40,082 bases of DNA, from the NCBI GenBank assembly GCA_011390935.1, contig JAABRL010000003.1:1-40082 (forward strand), in the 5' to 3' direction. Under the pieces are notes generated by a model. It worked only from the letters and a program-made list of their open reading frames with translations. It was not told the DNA's origin and searched no databases. The stretch's first letter is position 1. Each line of letters opens with the position of its first letter. The translations under genes and the position numbers were made by a program. Origin of the DNA: Gemmatimonas sp. GTDB taxonomy: Bacteria; Gemmatimonadota; Gemmatimonadetes; Gemmatimonadales; Gemmatimonadaceae. Below, piece after piece: positions 1 to 7,270 of this stretch.

Positions 1-3
1 CCG

Positions 4-34
4 CCCCGGGGCCGGCATTTCGCCGGTCCCGGGG
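4..34 (+). terminator. Strong hairpin upstream of fliD, probable terminator of the preceding gene
   Basis: Bases 4-16 pair with 22-34 in a 13-bp GC-rich stem with one G-U pair and a 5-base loop (ATTTC). No clear T-run follows. It lies just ahead of the fliD ribosome binding site, so it most likely ends the gene to the left, which is outside the window. A role in the fliD leader cannot be excluded. Confidence 0.55.
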
Positions 35-60
35 TTGCCGCCTAAGAGGAGGATCCTGTA

Positions 61-2130
61 ATGACTGCTCCGATCGCGAACTTCAGCGGCCTGTCCAGCG
101 GTGTGCAGTGGAACGACATCGTCGACACGCTCATCAAGGCGGAAGAAGCGCGCCTCGTCACGCCCATCACCACGCGCCTCGACAAGCGTACGGCGGAGCG
201 CGACGCGTGGACCAAGTTCCGCACCATGGTGGACAAGCTCAACGATTCGGCGCGCGCCGTTCGCGTCGCCGGATTCGGCGGCTATCTCGCCACCGCCCCC
301 CAAAGCCCCGTCAGCGGACAGACGCTCTTCGGCGCGACGGCGTCGTCGCTCGCCGAGCCCGGCCGCTATCGCGTGGAAGTGCTGCAGCTGGCCGAAACCG
401 CCAAGCTCGGCGGCAAAACCGTTGCGGATCGCACCGCGGCGCTCAACCTGAGCGGCGACTTCGCGATCAACGGCACGTCAATCGCGATCGACGCGGCAGA
501 CTCATTGCAGGCCATTCGCGACAAGATCAACACGGCCAACAGCGGGGCAACGCCCACTGGCGTGTCGGCGAGCATCATCAACGATGGTGCGACCGGCGGA
601 CGTCTCGTGCTCACGAGCGCCACACCCGGTGCCGATCGCCTGTCGCTCACCGACGGCACCGGCGGCCTGGCGCGCGAACTCGGCTTTCTCGATTCGCGCT
701 CCAAGCCGATTTCGTCCACAACCGACGCGATCGCCGCGGCACTCGGCATTGCCGTGTATCCGCCCCCGGCCTCGATTCGTGTGGGCGATCGCCTCATCAC
801 GGTGGACCTCAGCACCGATTCGATCGCGTCGATCGTGTCCAAGATCAACGCAGCCGGTGGTCAGGCGTCCTCGGAGATGGAGCAGTTCGGTGACGAGACG
901 CGCTATCGGCTGGTGGCCGACGGCAACGTCACCGCCGATGCCGACGATCCGAACAGTCAAGCGGTGATCGATGCGCTCGGCTTCGGTGCCGGCACGGCGG
1001 GCGCCGTGCGACAGGTGGTGGCGTCGGGTGCCTTGAGCGACGCCGGCGGCACGACGGTGACCGCCGGCACCGCGCTCGCCGGCTTGCAGCTCGATGGCAA
1101 CGCACTCGGCCTCGCCAACGGTGATGCCATCAACATTCGTGGCGTACGCGGCGATGGCACCACCGTGTCGGTCGGCATCAAGATCGATCCGGGCGAGACG
1201 GTGCAGGACCTTCTTGACAAGATCAACGACGCCACGACCGGATTCGGGTCCGGCACGCGCACCGCGACCGCCTCGTTGGGGCCGGACGGACGGATCCGCC
1301 TGGCCGACAACACCGGCGGCAGCTCGCGCCTGTCGTTCTCCATGGACATCGTGCGTGCCGACGGCACGACCGGCTCCATGGGGAGCTCCTCGGTCGAAAC
1401 GGCCGGACGCACGCGGCAGCTGCAGCAGGGCCAGGATGCGGTCATTCGCGTAGACGGTGCCGAGTTCGTGCGCACCACGAACAACATCACGGACGCCATT
1501 CCCAACGTGACGCTGTCGCTGACGGCGGCCGAAATCGGTACCGCGGTGGACCTGGACATCTCGCGTGATGTCGAAGGCGCCAGCACCGCCGCGAAAGCGC
1601 TCGTCGATGCGTACAACGAGGTGCGTACCTATTTCGACGAACAGCGCGTACTCGGTGCACCGCTGTACGGCAACACGCTGTTTCGCGGTGTGGTGGACAG
1701 CTTCACCGCCGCGCTGCGCACGGAGGTCGCCGAGAACACCACGTACTCACGACCGACGCTGGCCGGCATGGTGCTCGATCGCAACGGCTCGCTCACCTTC
1801 AACGCAGACACGTTCAGGGAAGCGTTGAATGCGGCACCGCAGGAGATCGAAGCGTTGTTCGGCTTCACCGGCCTCGGTGGCGCGTTTGTCACGGCAACCG
1901 CTCGCGCGGGCAGTCTCGGCTCGGGGACGATCCCGACGCAGTTGCAGACGATCGCGGAGTCCACCGCCACGCTTCGCCTGCGTGAATCCGACGCCCGTCG
2001 TCGGCTCGAGGCGCGTCGCGAAGCGCTGGTCACGCAGTTCACCCAGATGGAAGCGGCGCTCAGTCGCCTGAACTCACAGAGCAGCGCGCTATCCGGACTC
2101 ACCGCATCACTTCAGAACTCACGTCGGTGA
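61..2130 (+). CDS. fliD: Flagellar filament cap protein FliD (hook-associated protein 2)
   Basis: FliD forms the cap at the tip of the flagellum and helps exported flagellin subunits fold into the filament. The N-terminus (FSGLSSGVQWNDIVDTLIKAE) has the family's G-[IL]-x-S-G-x-D/N pattern, and the C-terminal 150 residues carry the FliD_C helices (ALVDAYNEVRTYFDEQ, then a coiled coil around residues 635-685). The protein has 689 residues, longer than enterobacterial FliD (about 470). The extra length is in the middle, where about three flagellin-IN-like repeats are visible near residues 130-215, 235-310 and 345-440. The start is firm: AGGAGG at 47-52 lies 8 bases before the ATG. fliS follows. 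Confidence 0.95.
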   Translation: MTAPIANFSGLSSGVQWNDIVDTLIKAEEARLVTPITTRLDKRTAERDAWTKFRTMVDKLNDSARAVRVAGFGGYLATAPQSPVSGQTLFGATASSLAEPGRYRVEVLQLAETAKLGGKTVADRTAALNLSGDFAINGTSIAIDAADSLQAIRDKINTANSGATPTGVSASIINDGATGGRLVLTSATPGADRLSLTDGTGGLARELGFLDSRSKPISSTTDAIAAALGIAVYPPPASIRVGDRLITVDLSTDSIASIVSKINAAGGQASSEMEQFGDETRYRLVADGNVTADADDPNSQAVIDALGFGAGTAGAVRQVVASGALSDAGGTTVTAGTALAGLQLDGNALGLANGDAINIRGVRGDGTTVSVGIKIDPGETVQDLLDKINDATTGFGSGTRTATASLGPDGRIRLADNTGGSSRLSFSMDIVRADGTTGSMGSSSVETAGRTRQLQQGQDAVIRVDGAEFVRTTNNITDAIPNVTLSLTAAEIGTAVDLDISRDVEGASTAAKALVDAYNEVRTYFDEQRVLGAPLYGNTLFRGVVDSFTAALRTEVAENTTYSRPTLAGMVLDRNGSLTFNADTFREALNAAPQEIEALFGFTGLGGAFVTATARAGSLGSGTIPTQLQTIAESTATLRLRESDARRRLEARREALVTQFTQMEAALSRLNSQSSALSGLTASLQNSRR

Positions 2131-2139
2131 TGCCGATAC
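2112..2139 (+). promoter_or_regulatory. Sigma-28 (FliA)-like promoter for fliS
   Basis: TCAGAACT (2112-2119), 12 bases, then GCCGATAC (2132-2139). The -10 element is identical to those before cheA and cheW and the spacing equals that before flgM and cheW. The -35 element is the weakest of the four. It lies across the end of fliD and would give a leader of roughly 45 bases before the fliS ATG at 2190. Confidence 0.5.
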
Positions 2140-2189
2140 TCTCGGCTAAGCGCAGGATTCCATTGCCACCGTCTTCTTTCCGGGTGTCC

Positions 2190-2585
2190 ATGTCGTACGC
2201 GAACCAGGCCGCGAACTATCGAGATCTTGAAGTCCTCAGCGCACCGCCGGAGCGTCTCCTCGTGCTCTTGCTGGACCAGCTGGTCGTCCAACTCGAACGG
2301 GCGCGCATCGGGACGGAGCGGGAGAATCTCGAGATGCAGGTGACCGCACTCTCGAAAGTCCGGGCCATCGTGGGCGAGTTGCTCGCCACGCTGGATTTTG
2401 AACAGGGGGGGGAGATCGCCGTGCAGCTGGCCGATCTCTATCAGTATATGCTCCTCGAACTGCTCGACATCGGCAAGCGGCGCGACGTCGCCATGATGCG
2501 CCGATTGGCAGGGATTGCGAGCACCATCCGCGACGGATTCGCCGGCGCGGCCGAGCAGTTGACCGCCGTGAAGTTGTCGGCCTGA
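2190..2585 (+). CDS. fliS: Flagellin export chaperone FliS
   Basis: FliS binds the C-terminal helix of flagellin in the cytoplasm and keeps it from polymerising before export. The 131-residue product has the usual FliS length and pattern: Y-x-x-Q near the N-terminus (MSYANQAANYRDLEVLSAPPERLLVLLLDQL), then amphipathic helices including LADLYQYMLLELLDIGKRRD. I chose the ATG at 2190, not the in-frame GTG at 2127, because the protein then starts at the family's normal N-terminus and lies just downstream of the sigma-28-like promoter. No clear Shine-Dalgarno is seen. The next gene begins 4 bases after the stop, so they are probably co-translated. Confidence 0.9.
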   Translation: MSYANQAANYRDLEVLSAPPERLLVLLLDQLVVQLERARIGTERENLEMQVTALSKVRAIVGELLATLDFEQGGEIAVQLADLYQYMLLELLDIGKRRDVAMMRRLAGIASTIRDGFAGAAEQLTAVKLSA

Positions 2586-2589
2586 TCCG

Positions 2590-2946
2590 ATGACACACGG
2601 CATCACGGGAGAGTGGCGAGAGATGGTGCAACGCTTCGACGACCTGGGTCGCGCGGCTGACGCTGCCCTCGATCACGATGCGGCTGAGGTGGCGCGTCTG
2701 CTCGAAGAGCGCGACGCGCTGCTCGACCAGCTCACCACGGCGCTGGCGACGCCCCGCAGCGACACGGGGGCGATCACGGAAGCGCTGGGGCAGGCCACGG
2801 AGAGCACGACAACCCTGATCATGAAGGTGGCTGAGCGGACGGATGCGCTGCGGCGCGCGCTGCGTGAAGTCGATCGCGGCGCGCGGGCGACGAACGCGTA
2901 CCAGCATGCGCACGACGGACGCGGGTTCCTCGATGCCCGCCGCTGA
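2590..2946 (+). CDS. FliT-like (or FlgN-like) flagellar export chaperone
   Basis: This 118-residue protein is almost entirely helical and charged, with an early segment (AARLLEERDALLDQLTTAL region, residues 32-55) that resembles the R-x-x-LL-x-x-L core of FliT/FlgN type III export chaperones. No membrane segment or signal peptide is present. Position supports the call: it directly follows fliS, as fliT does in many bacteria, and precedes flgM. Sequence resemblance alone is weak, so FliT versus FlgN cannot be decided; FliT is favoured because of fliS. Its end overlaps the next ORF by 14 bases. Confidence 0.55.
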   Translation: MTHGITGEWREMVQRFDDLGRAADAALDHDAAEVARLLEERDALLDQLTTALATPRSDTGAITEALGQATESTTTLIMKVAERTDALRRALREVDRGARATNAYQHAHDGRGFLDARR

Positions 2947-3223
2947 GCACCGACCGACCGAGGGACCGTTGGCGCGACCGGAGGGTGAGCCGCATCTGAC
3001 CTTCGGCGTGTTGCTGGCCGATACGTTGCACGAAATGGCGGTGCATGAGGACGCACCGGCCGCTGACCCCGACGACGTGGAGCGATTGCGAGATCGAATG
3101 CTGTTGGCGCTGCGCGCCGTCGGCGGCTCGCCCCTCGCGCACCCGTTTCACCACGCCTACCTCACGCCGACCGGTACGCCGGCCCAGCCCTCCCGCCCCT
3201 CGCGCCTCGACGTCCGGTACTGA
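2933..3223 (+). CDS. Unknown 96-residue protein in the flagellar operon
   Basis: I do not recognise this protein. From the ATG at 2933 it has a short charged N-terminus, a probable helical core (FGVLLADTLHEMAVHED; DDVERLRDRMLLALRAVGG, about residues 23-66) and a proline-rich, probably disordered tail ending in SRLDVRY. There is no signal peptide or membrane segment. It overlaps the FliT-like gene by 14 bases and ends 100 bases before flgM, so it is most likely co-transcribed from the fliS promoter. Codon use resembles its neighbours, which supports it being real. A small flagellar accessory protein or chaperone is possible but unproven. Confidence 0.55.
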   Translation: MPAAEHRPTEGPLARPEGEPHLTFGVLLADTLHEMAVHEDAPAADPDDVERLRDRMLLALRAVGGSPLAHPFHHAYLTPTGTPAQPSRPSRLDVRY

Positions 3224-3252
3224 ACGCGTCGTCCAGCGCAGGCTCTCTCTCC

Positions 3253-3269
3253 TCGGTCAAAACGACCGA
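3253..3269 (+). terminator. Small hairpin between the fliS unit and the flgM promoter
   Basis: TCGGTC (3253-3258) and GACCGA (3264-3269) form a 6-bp stem with loop AAAAC, followed by TT. It lies immediately before the -35 element of the flgM promoter and could end the fliS transcript. The stem is short, so this is tentative. Confidence 0.3.
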
Positions 3270-3270
3270 T

Positions 3271-3298
3271 TCAAGTTACGCGCCTTTCCTGCCGATAG
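3271..3298 (+). promoter_or_regulatory. Sigma-28 (FliA)-like promoter for flgM-cheY-cheZ
   Basis: TCAAGTTA (3271-3278), 12 bases, GCCGATAG (3291-3298). The enterobacterial FliA consensus is TAAAGTTT, 11 bases, GCCGATAA, so this is a close match in both boxes and the best of the set. The flgM ATG lies 25 bases beyond the -10 box. Confidence 0.75.
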
Positions 3299-3323
3299 TC
3301 AAAGGCGGAGGAGGAAACCAACC

Positions 3324-3623
3324 ATGAAAATCTTCGGCAGTTACGACCCGATTCGTCCAGACCGTCCGGTCAGTCCGGTGGCGCCCACGAATCCCCAGGG
3401 CCAGTCCGCAACCACCCCGGTTGCGCCAGTGCCCAAGACCGACTCGGTGCAGCTCTCCGAATCGGGCAAGTCCATGTCCCGCAAGCTCGACGCCGAGTAC
3501 CGCGATACGCTCGATCCGGAGCGTACGAAGGAACTCCGGCAGAAGGTGCTGGAAGGCGCCTACAACACGCTCGACGTGGTGGACCAGGTCGCGCGCCGCA
3601 TCATGCAGCGCGGTGATCTGTAA
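3324..3623 (+). CDS. flgM: Anti-sigma-28 factor FlgM
   Basis: FlgM binds and inactivates the flagellar sigma factor FliA until the hook-basal body is complete, then is secreted. The 99-residue product has a disordered, proline-rich N-terminal half and a C-terminal FlgM domain: VQLSESGKSMSRKL, then ERTKELRQKVLEGAYNTLDVVDQVARRIM, matching the family pattern of I/L-x-x-x-v-x-x-G-x-Y-x-x-D-x-x-x-V-A. The start is firm: GGAGGAGG at 3307-3314 lies 9 bases before the ATG. The gene's own promoter looks FliA-dependent, which would make FlgM part of a feedback loop. cheY follows after 45 bases. Confidence 0.9.
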   Translation: MKIFGSYDPIRPDRPVSPVAPTNPQGQSATTPVAPVPKTDSVQLSESGKSMSRKLDAEYRDTLDPERTKELRQKVLEGAYNTLDVVDQVARRIMQRGDL

Positions 3624-3668
3624 TCACCCGCTTCGCTCCCTGACCGTCATCCCCGGAGACCTCGCGTC

Positions 3669-4040
3669 ATGAAGTTCCTCGTTGTCGACGATTCCGCAAC
3701 CATGCGGCGAATCGTGGTGAACTCGCTGCAGCGGATCGGCTTCACCGATACGGTGGAGGCCGCAGACGGGCAGGAAGCGCTCGCGCGCTTCGACGCGTCG
3801 ATCCAGTTCGTGATCACGGACTGGAACATGCCGAACATGAGCGGCACCGATTTCACGCGTGCGCTGCGCACGCGCCCGGAGGGCGCCACCGTGCCCGTCC
3901 TCATGGTCACCGCCCGCAGCGTGAAGGAAGACATCCTTACGGCGATGGAGGCAGGAGTCAACAACTACATCGTCAAGCCATTTACGCCGCAGGTGCTGAA
4001 GGAGAAGATCGATGCGCTCCTGCCGGCGGCCGCAGCCTGA
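3669..4040 (+). CDS. cheY: Chemotaxis response regulator CheY
   Basis: This single receiver domain (123 residues) is the motor-binding CheY type. The acid pair is D7-D8, the phospho-acceptor is D51 in ITDWNMPNMSG (nearly identical to the E. coli loop), the conserved Thr is in MVTARS and the Lys in VKPF. The aromatic switch residue is present as Tyr in NNYIVKPF. CheA phosphorylates it, and CheY-P then changes flagellar rotation at the switch complex. It sits directly before cheZ, its probable phosphatase, with a 16-base gap. There is no strong Shine-Dalgarno, suggesting coupling to flgM transcription. Confidence 0.95.
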   Translation: MKFLVVDDSATMRRIVVNSLQRIGFTDTVEAADGQEALARFDASIQFVITDWNMPNMSGTDFTRALRTRPEGATVPVLMVTARSVKEDILTAMEAGVNNYIVKPFTPQVLKEKIDALLPAAAA

Positions 4041-4056
4041 CGGAGCAGCCAACGCC

Positions 4057-4758
4057 ATGAGCACACATCGAACCCAGGAGGTCCTGTACGAAACCGAGGC
4101 GGCCCTCCGCCTGGTTGACCACGGCCTCGACGGACTCCGCGAGGAACGTCCGGACTCCGATCACGTGGCGCCGACGCCACCGTCCATGGATGGAGGACTG
4201 TCCGCCTTGCCTGCGATTCTCGAACGGGCAAACGCCCAGATCCTCGGCGTCCTCGCGCGGTTGCGCGAAAGCCGCGCGGCGCTCGAAACGACCGCGCTCG
4301 AAAAGCTCGCGTCCACGCACGAGAAGATCCAGGAAGTCACCTCGGCGACGGAAGATGCCGCCATCAACATCATGGACGCGTGCGACCGTGCCACGCAGAT
4401 GGTGGACGAGCTCGACGCGATCGATGCCGAGCCCACGCCCGATCGCGAACGCGCCGGCACCGTGCGCGGATCGCTGCGCGACGAGCTCTTCCTGATGATG
4501 GGAGCGCTCCAGTTTCAGGATATCACCTCACAGCAGCTGGCGCACGCGTCGTCGGTGCTCGTGGAAATGGAAAAGCGCCTGATCGATATCGCGCGACTTT
4601 TCGACACGCGCGTCGATACCGATGTGTTCAGTACGCGCGTGGCTGCCGCCATGCCCGATGAGCAGACGTACGACCCGAACGCCACCACGCGTGATTCGGA
4701 ATCGCGTCAGGCGCTCGCCGACGAGATCTTCACCACCGTGCGACACAACGCCGCCTGA
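4057..4758 (+). CDS. cheZ: CheY-P phosphatase CheZ
   Basis: CheZ dephosphorylates CheY-P to end the chemotactic signal. The 233-residue protein is a long helical hairpin. The catalytic signature is clear in LFLMMGALQFQDITSQQL: D155 and Q159 correspond by spacing to E. coli D143 and Q147, where the Gln orients the attacking water. The C-terminus (SRQALADEIFTTV) is a short amphipathic tail after a disordered linker, as expected for the CheY-binding helix. The ATG at 4057 is chosen over an upstream in-frame ATG at 4012 that lies inside cheY. CheZ is best known from proteobacteria; here it occurs in the same cluster as a CheX-type phosphatase. Confidence 0.88.
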   Translation: MSTHRTQEVLYETEAALRLVDHGLDGLREERPDSDHVAPTPPSMDGGLSALPAILERANAQILGVLARLRESRAALETTALEKLASTHEKIQEVTSATEDAAINIMDACDRATQMVDELDAIDAEPTPDRERAGTVRGSLRDELFLMMGALQFQDITSQQLAHASSVLVEMEKRLIDIARLFDTRVDTDVFSTRVAAAMPDEQTYDPNATTRDSESRQALADEIFTTVRHNAA

Positions 4759-4782
4759 GTCCGCGCAGTACCGCCGGTGATC

Positions 4783-4820
4783 GCGCACGGGGTGGCTCCA
4801 CATGGAGCCGCCCCGTGTGC
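4783..4820 (+). terminator. Hairpin terminator after cheZ
   Basis: Bases 4783-4799 pair with 4804-4820 in a 17-bp stem with two G-U pairs and a 4-base loop (ACAT), followed by GTTGTGT. It lies 24 bases after the cheZ stop and 36 bases before the cheA promoter, so it likely ends the flgM-cheY-cheZ transcript. An in-frame ATG at 4802 lies in its loop and is therefore an unlikely cheA start. Confidence 0.65.
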
Positions 4821-4856
4821 GTTGTGTGGGCATCGGCATGCGTCGAAGCGTGCCGC

Positions 4857-4883
4857 TCAACAATCGTCCGCAGGCGCCGATAC
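4857..4883 (+). promoter_or_regulatory. Sigma-28 (FliA)-like promoter for cheA
   Basis: TCAACAAT (4857-4864), 11 bases, GCCGATAC (4876-4883). The spacing is exactly the classical FliA spacing. Transcription would begin near 4890, placing the cheA start downstream of that point. Confidence 0.65.
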
Positions 4884-4939
4884 TCTCCAACGATCGCGCA
4901 CTCGACGTGCGCCTGTACCTTCTCACGTGCTGCCTACCC

Positions 4940-7168
4940 GTGTCTCATCTCACGCTTGACGACGCCGCCACGTTGCTGTTGCAACTCGAGCCCGGAGACC
5001 TGGACGACCTCGCGCGCTTGCGCGAGGCGCTCACGACTCTGGTGTTCGAAAACCGGGTGCCCATCACGAGTCAGCCGCACGTCGCGCGCGCTGCTCGCCT
5101 GCTCGGTACGCTCGTGGAGGGCACGGCGGAGACGCCGTCCGATGCATTCGCCGATGTGAGCCGAGCGATCGAGGCGGCCATGGCCGCTGTCGATGCGCTG
5201 GCGTCTGCGGCGACATTGAGCCCGCCGCCAGCCGCCAAGGCGGTGGCAGCCACACGCTCGGCCGTCGAACCGGTCGTGACGTCGGCCGCGGCAACCGAGC
5301 CGGCGTCTGTCGCCGCACCGGAGCCAGTGAGTGCATCGGCCCCGGTGCCGGTTGCCGCGTCCGTCGCACGCACGCACGCACCAGTTGCCCACGATCCGGC
5401 CCTCGACGAACTGCCGGGAGATACCGATCTCGACCTGCTCGGTGACTTCCTCACCGAGAGCGTGGACTCGTTGACGGCGGCCGAAGCGGCGTTGCTGGAA
5501 CTGGAAGCGGATCCGTCGCACGAAGAAGCGATCAACACCGTCTTCCGGGCATTCCATACGGTCAAGGGTACGTCTGCCTTCCTCGGCCTCGGGCGCATTG
5601 CGGCCTTTGCGCACGAAGCGGAATCGCTGCTCAGCCGGGTGCGCGATCAGGAGATTGCCTACACCCGAGCGTGTGCGGAGCTTTCCCTGGCCTCGAGCGA
5701 CATGCTCAAGGCGCTGCTCGATGAAGTGAAGCATGCGGCGGCCGGAAACGGGCGCCTGCGTGTGCCGCACGGCTACGCGGTGCTGTTCGAGGCGCTCTCT
5801 TCGTATGATCCCGGCGCGGAACCGACCGGCATTGTCGGGGCGATCGCTCCCGAGGTCGGAGATCGTGCGGAGACGTCGACAGGCGCGTCGTCTCCCGCCA
5901 GCGCAAACGACAGCGGGCCGGCCGCAGCGCGCAGCAGTGCTGCCAGTGGCGAGGCGACCATTCGTGTTCGGACCGATCGCCTCGATCGCCTCATCGACAT
6001 GGTCGGCGAACTCGTCATTGCGCAGTCCATGATCTCCGGTGACTCGGAGCTGGACCAGCGTGTGCAGCACGAGCTGACGCGCAAGATTTCACATGCAGGC
6101 AAGATCGTGCGCGAGCTGCAGGATCTGTCCATGTCGATGCGCATGGTGGAGCTGCGTCCCACGTTCCAGAAGCTGGCGCGCGTAGTCCGCGATACCGCGG
6201 TGAAGGCAGGGAAGGAGGTCGTGTTCAACGTCACCGGCGATGACGTCGAGATCGATCGTCAGCTCGCCGACCTGCTCGGCGATCCGCTGGTGCACATGGT
6301 GCGCAACGCCGTGGATCACGGCGTGGAAGGTCCGGATGAGCGGGTGCGCGCCGGCAAGTCGCGCACGGGCACCGTGCGGCTGCAGGCGTATCACGCCAGC
6401 GGCAACGTCGTGGTGGAACTCATCGATGATGGTCGTGGCCTGCACCGCGAGAAGATCGTGGCCAAGGCGATCGAGAAGGGGCTCATCGAGACCGACAAGG
6501 GCATGACGGATAGCGAGGTGTTCAACCTCATCTTCGCGCCCGGCTTCTCCACCGCCGAAAAGGTCACCGACATCTCCGGGCGTGGCGTTGGCATGGATGT
6601 GGTGCGCCGCAATCTCGAAGCCATTCGCGGTCGCATCGACATCACGTCGGCGCCTGGCAAGGGCACGACCTTCGCGATTCGTCTGCCGCTCACATTGGCC
6701 GTCACCGATGGCATGCTCGTGCGCGTGGGTCAGGAGCGCTTCGTGGTGCCCACGACGCACATTCACATGAGCTTCCGTCCGGAACCGTCGATGCTCTCCA
6801 CGATCGTGGGGCGCGGCGAAGTGGTGTTGCTGCGCGGCGAACTGATGCCGATTGCGCGGTTGCACGAGCTGTTCGACGTGCCGGATGCGGTGCAGAGTCC
6901 GCTGGACGGCCTGCTCATGATCGTGGGTGACGCGGAGCGTCGCACCGCACTGCTCGTGGATGAACTGCTCGGCCAGCAGCAGGTGGTGGCCAAGGCGCTC
7001 GGCGACTCGCTGGGCAAGGTCGCCGGGCTTTCTGGCGGGGCCATCCTCGGCGATGGGCGTGTGGGGCTGATCCTCGACGTGACGGAAACGGTCGCGCTGG
7101 CCCAGTCCGGTGGCGCCTCGCAGGTGCGGCACGCCGCGGAGCGGGCCCGGGCAAATCACGCGGCCTGA
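4940..7168 (+). CDS. cheA: Chemotaxis histidine kinase CheA
   Basis: CheA autophosphorylates in response to receptor signals and passes phosphate to CheY and CheB. With the GTG at 4940 it has 742 residues. In order: an extra N-terminal helical domain (1-90), an Ala/Pro/Val linker (90-150), the HPt/P1 domain (about 160-270; phospho-acceptor H206 in FHTVKGTS), a short linker, the P3 dimer helices (about 340-400), the P4 kinase domain (N box HMVRNAVDHGVE, G1 IDDGRGL, G2 GRGVGMDVV) and the CheW-like P5 domain to the end. About 65 residues separate P1 from P3, so a P2 CheY-binding domain seems absent. No start has a good Shine-Dalgarno; GTG 4907 is an alternative. Confidence 0.92.
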   Translation: MSHLTLDDAATLLLQLEPGDLDDLARLREALTTLVFENRVPITSQPHVARAARLLGTLVEGTAETPSDAFADVSRAIEAAMAAVDALASAATLSPPPAAKAVAATRSAVEPVVTSAAATEPASVAAPEPVSASAPVPVAASVARTHAPVAHDPALDELPGDTDLDLLGDFLTESVDSLTAAEAALLELEADPSHEEAINTVFRAFHTVKGTSAFLGLGRIAAFAHEAESLLSRVRDQEIAYTRACAELSLASSDMLKALLDEVKHAAAGNGRLRVPHGYAVLFEALSSYDPGAEPTGIVGAIAPEVGDRAETSTGASSPASANDSGPAAARSSAASGEATIRVRTDRLDRLIDMVGELVIAQSMISGDSELDQRVQHELTRKISHAGKIVRELQDLSMSMRMVELRPTFQKLARVVRDTAVKAGKEVVFNVTGDDVEIDRQLADLLGDPLVHMVRNAVDHGVEGPDERVRAGKSRTGTVRLQAYHASGNVVVELIDDGRGLHREKIVAKAIEKGLIETDKGMTDSEVFNLIFAPGFSTAEKVTDISGRGVGMDVVRRNLEAIRGRIDITSAPGKGTTFAIRLPLTLAVTDGMLVRVGQERFVVPTTHIHMSFRPEPSMLSTIVGRGEVVLLRGELMPIARLHELFDVPDAVQSPLDGLLMIVGDAERRTALLVDELLGQQQVVAKALGDSLGKVAGLSGGAILGDGRVGLILDVTETVALAQSGGASQVRHAAERARANHAA

Positions 7169-7178
7169 GATCATCCAC

Positions 7179-7206
7179 TCAACTTCCGGCGCGGTTGCGC
7201 CGATAC
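7179..7206 (+). promoter_or_regulatory. Sigma-28 (FliA)-like promoter for cheW onward
   Basis: TCAACTTC (7179-7186), 12 bases, GCCGATAC (7199-7206). It lies in the 102-base gap between cheA and cheW and would drive cheW-cheR-cheD-cheY-cheX-cheB. Confidence 0.65.
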
Positions 7207-7270
7207 CTCTGCCGAAGGGGCCGCGTCCGTTTCCGGTCCCTTCCCACCGTCTTCCCATCGAGCACAGGCC

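Noticed and set aside
2127..2189. In-frame GTG extension of FliS
   Set aside because: The added 21 residues do not resemble FliS and the segment overlaps the promoter-like elements; the ATG at 2190 gives the family N-terminus.
4802..4939. ATG start for CheA at 4802
   Set aside because: It is in the loop of the cheZ terminator hairpin and upstream of the cheA promoter; the added residues do not look like protein of this family.
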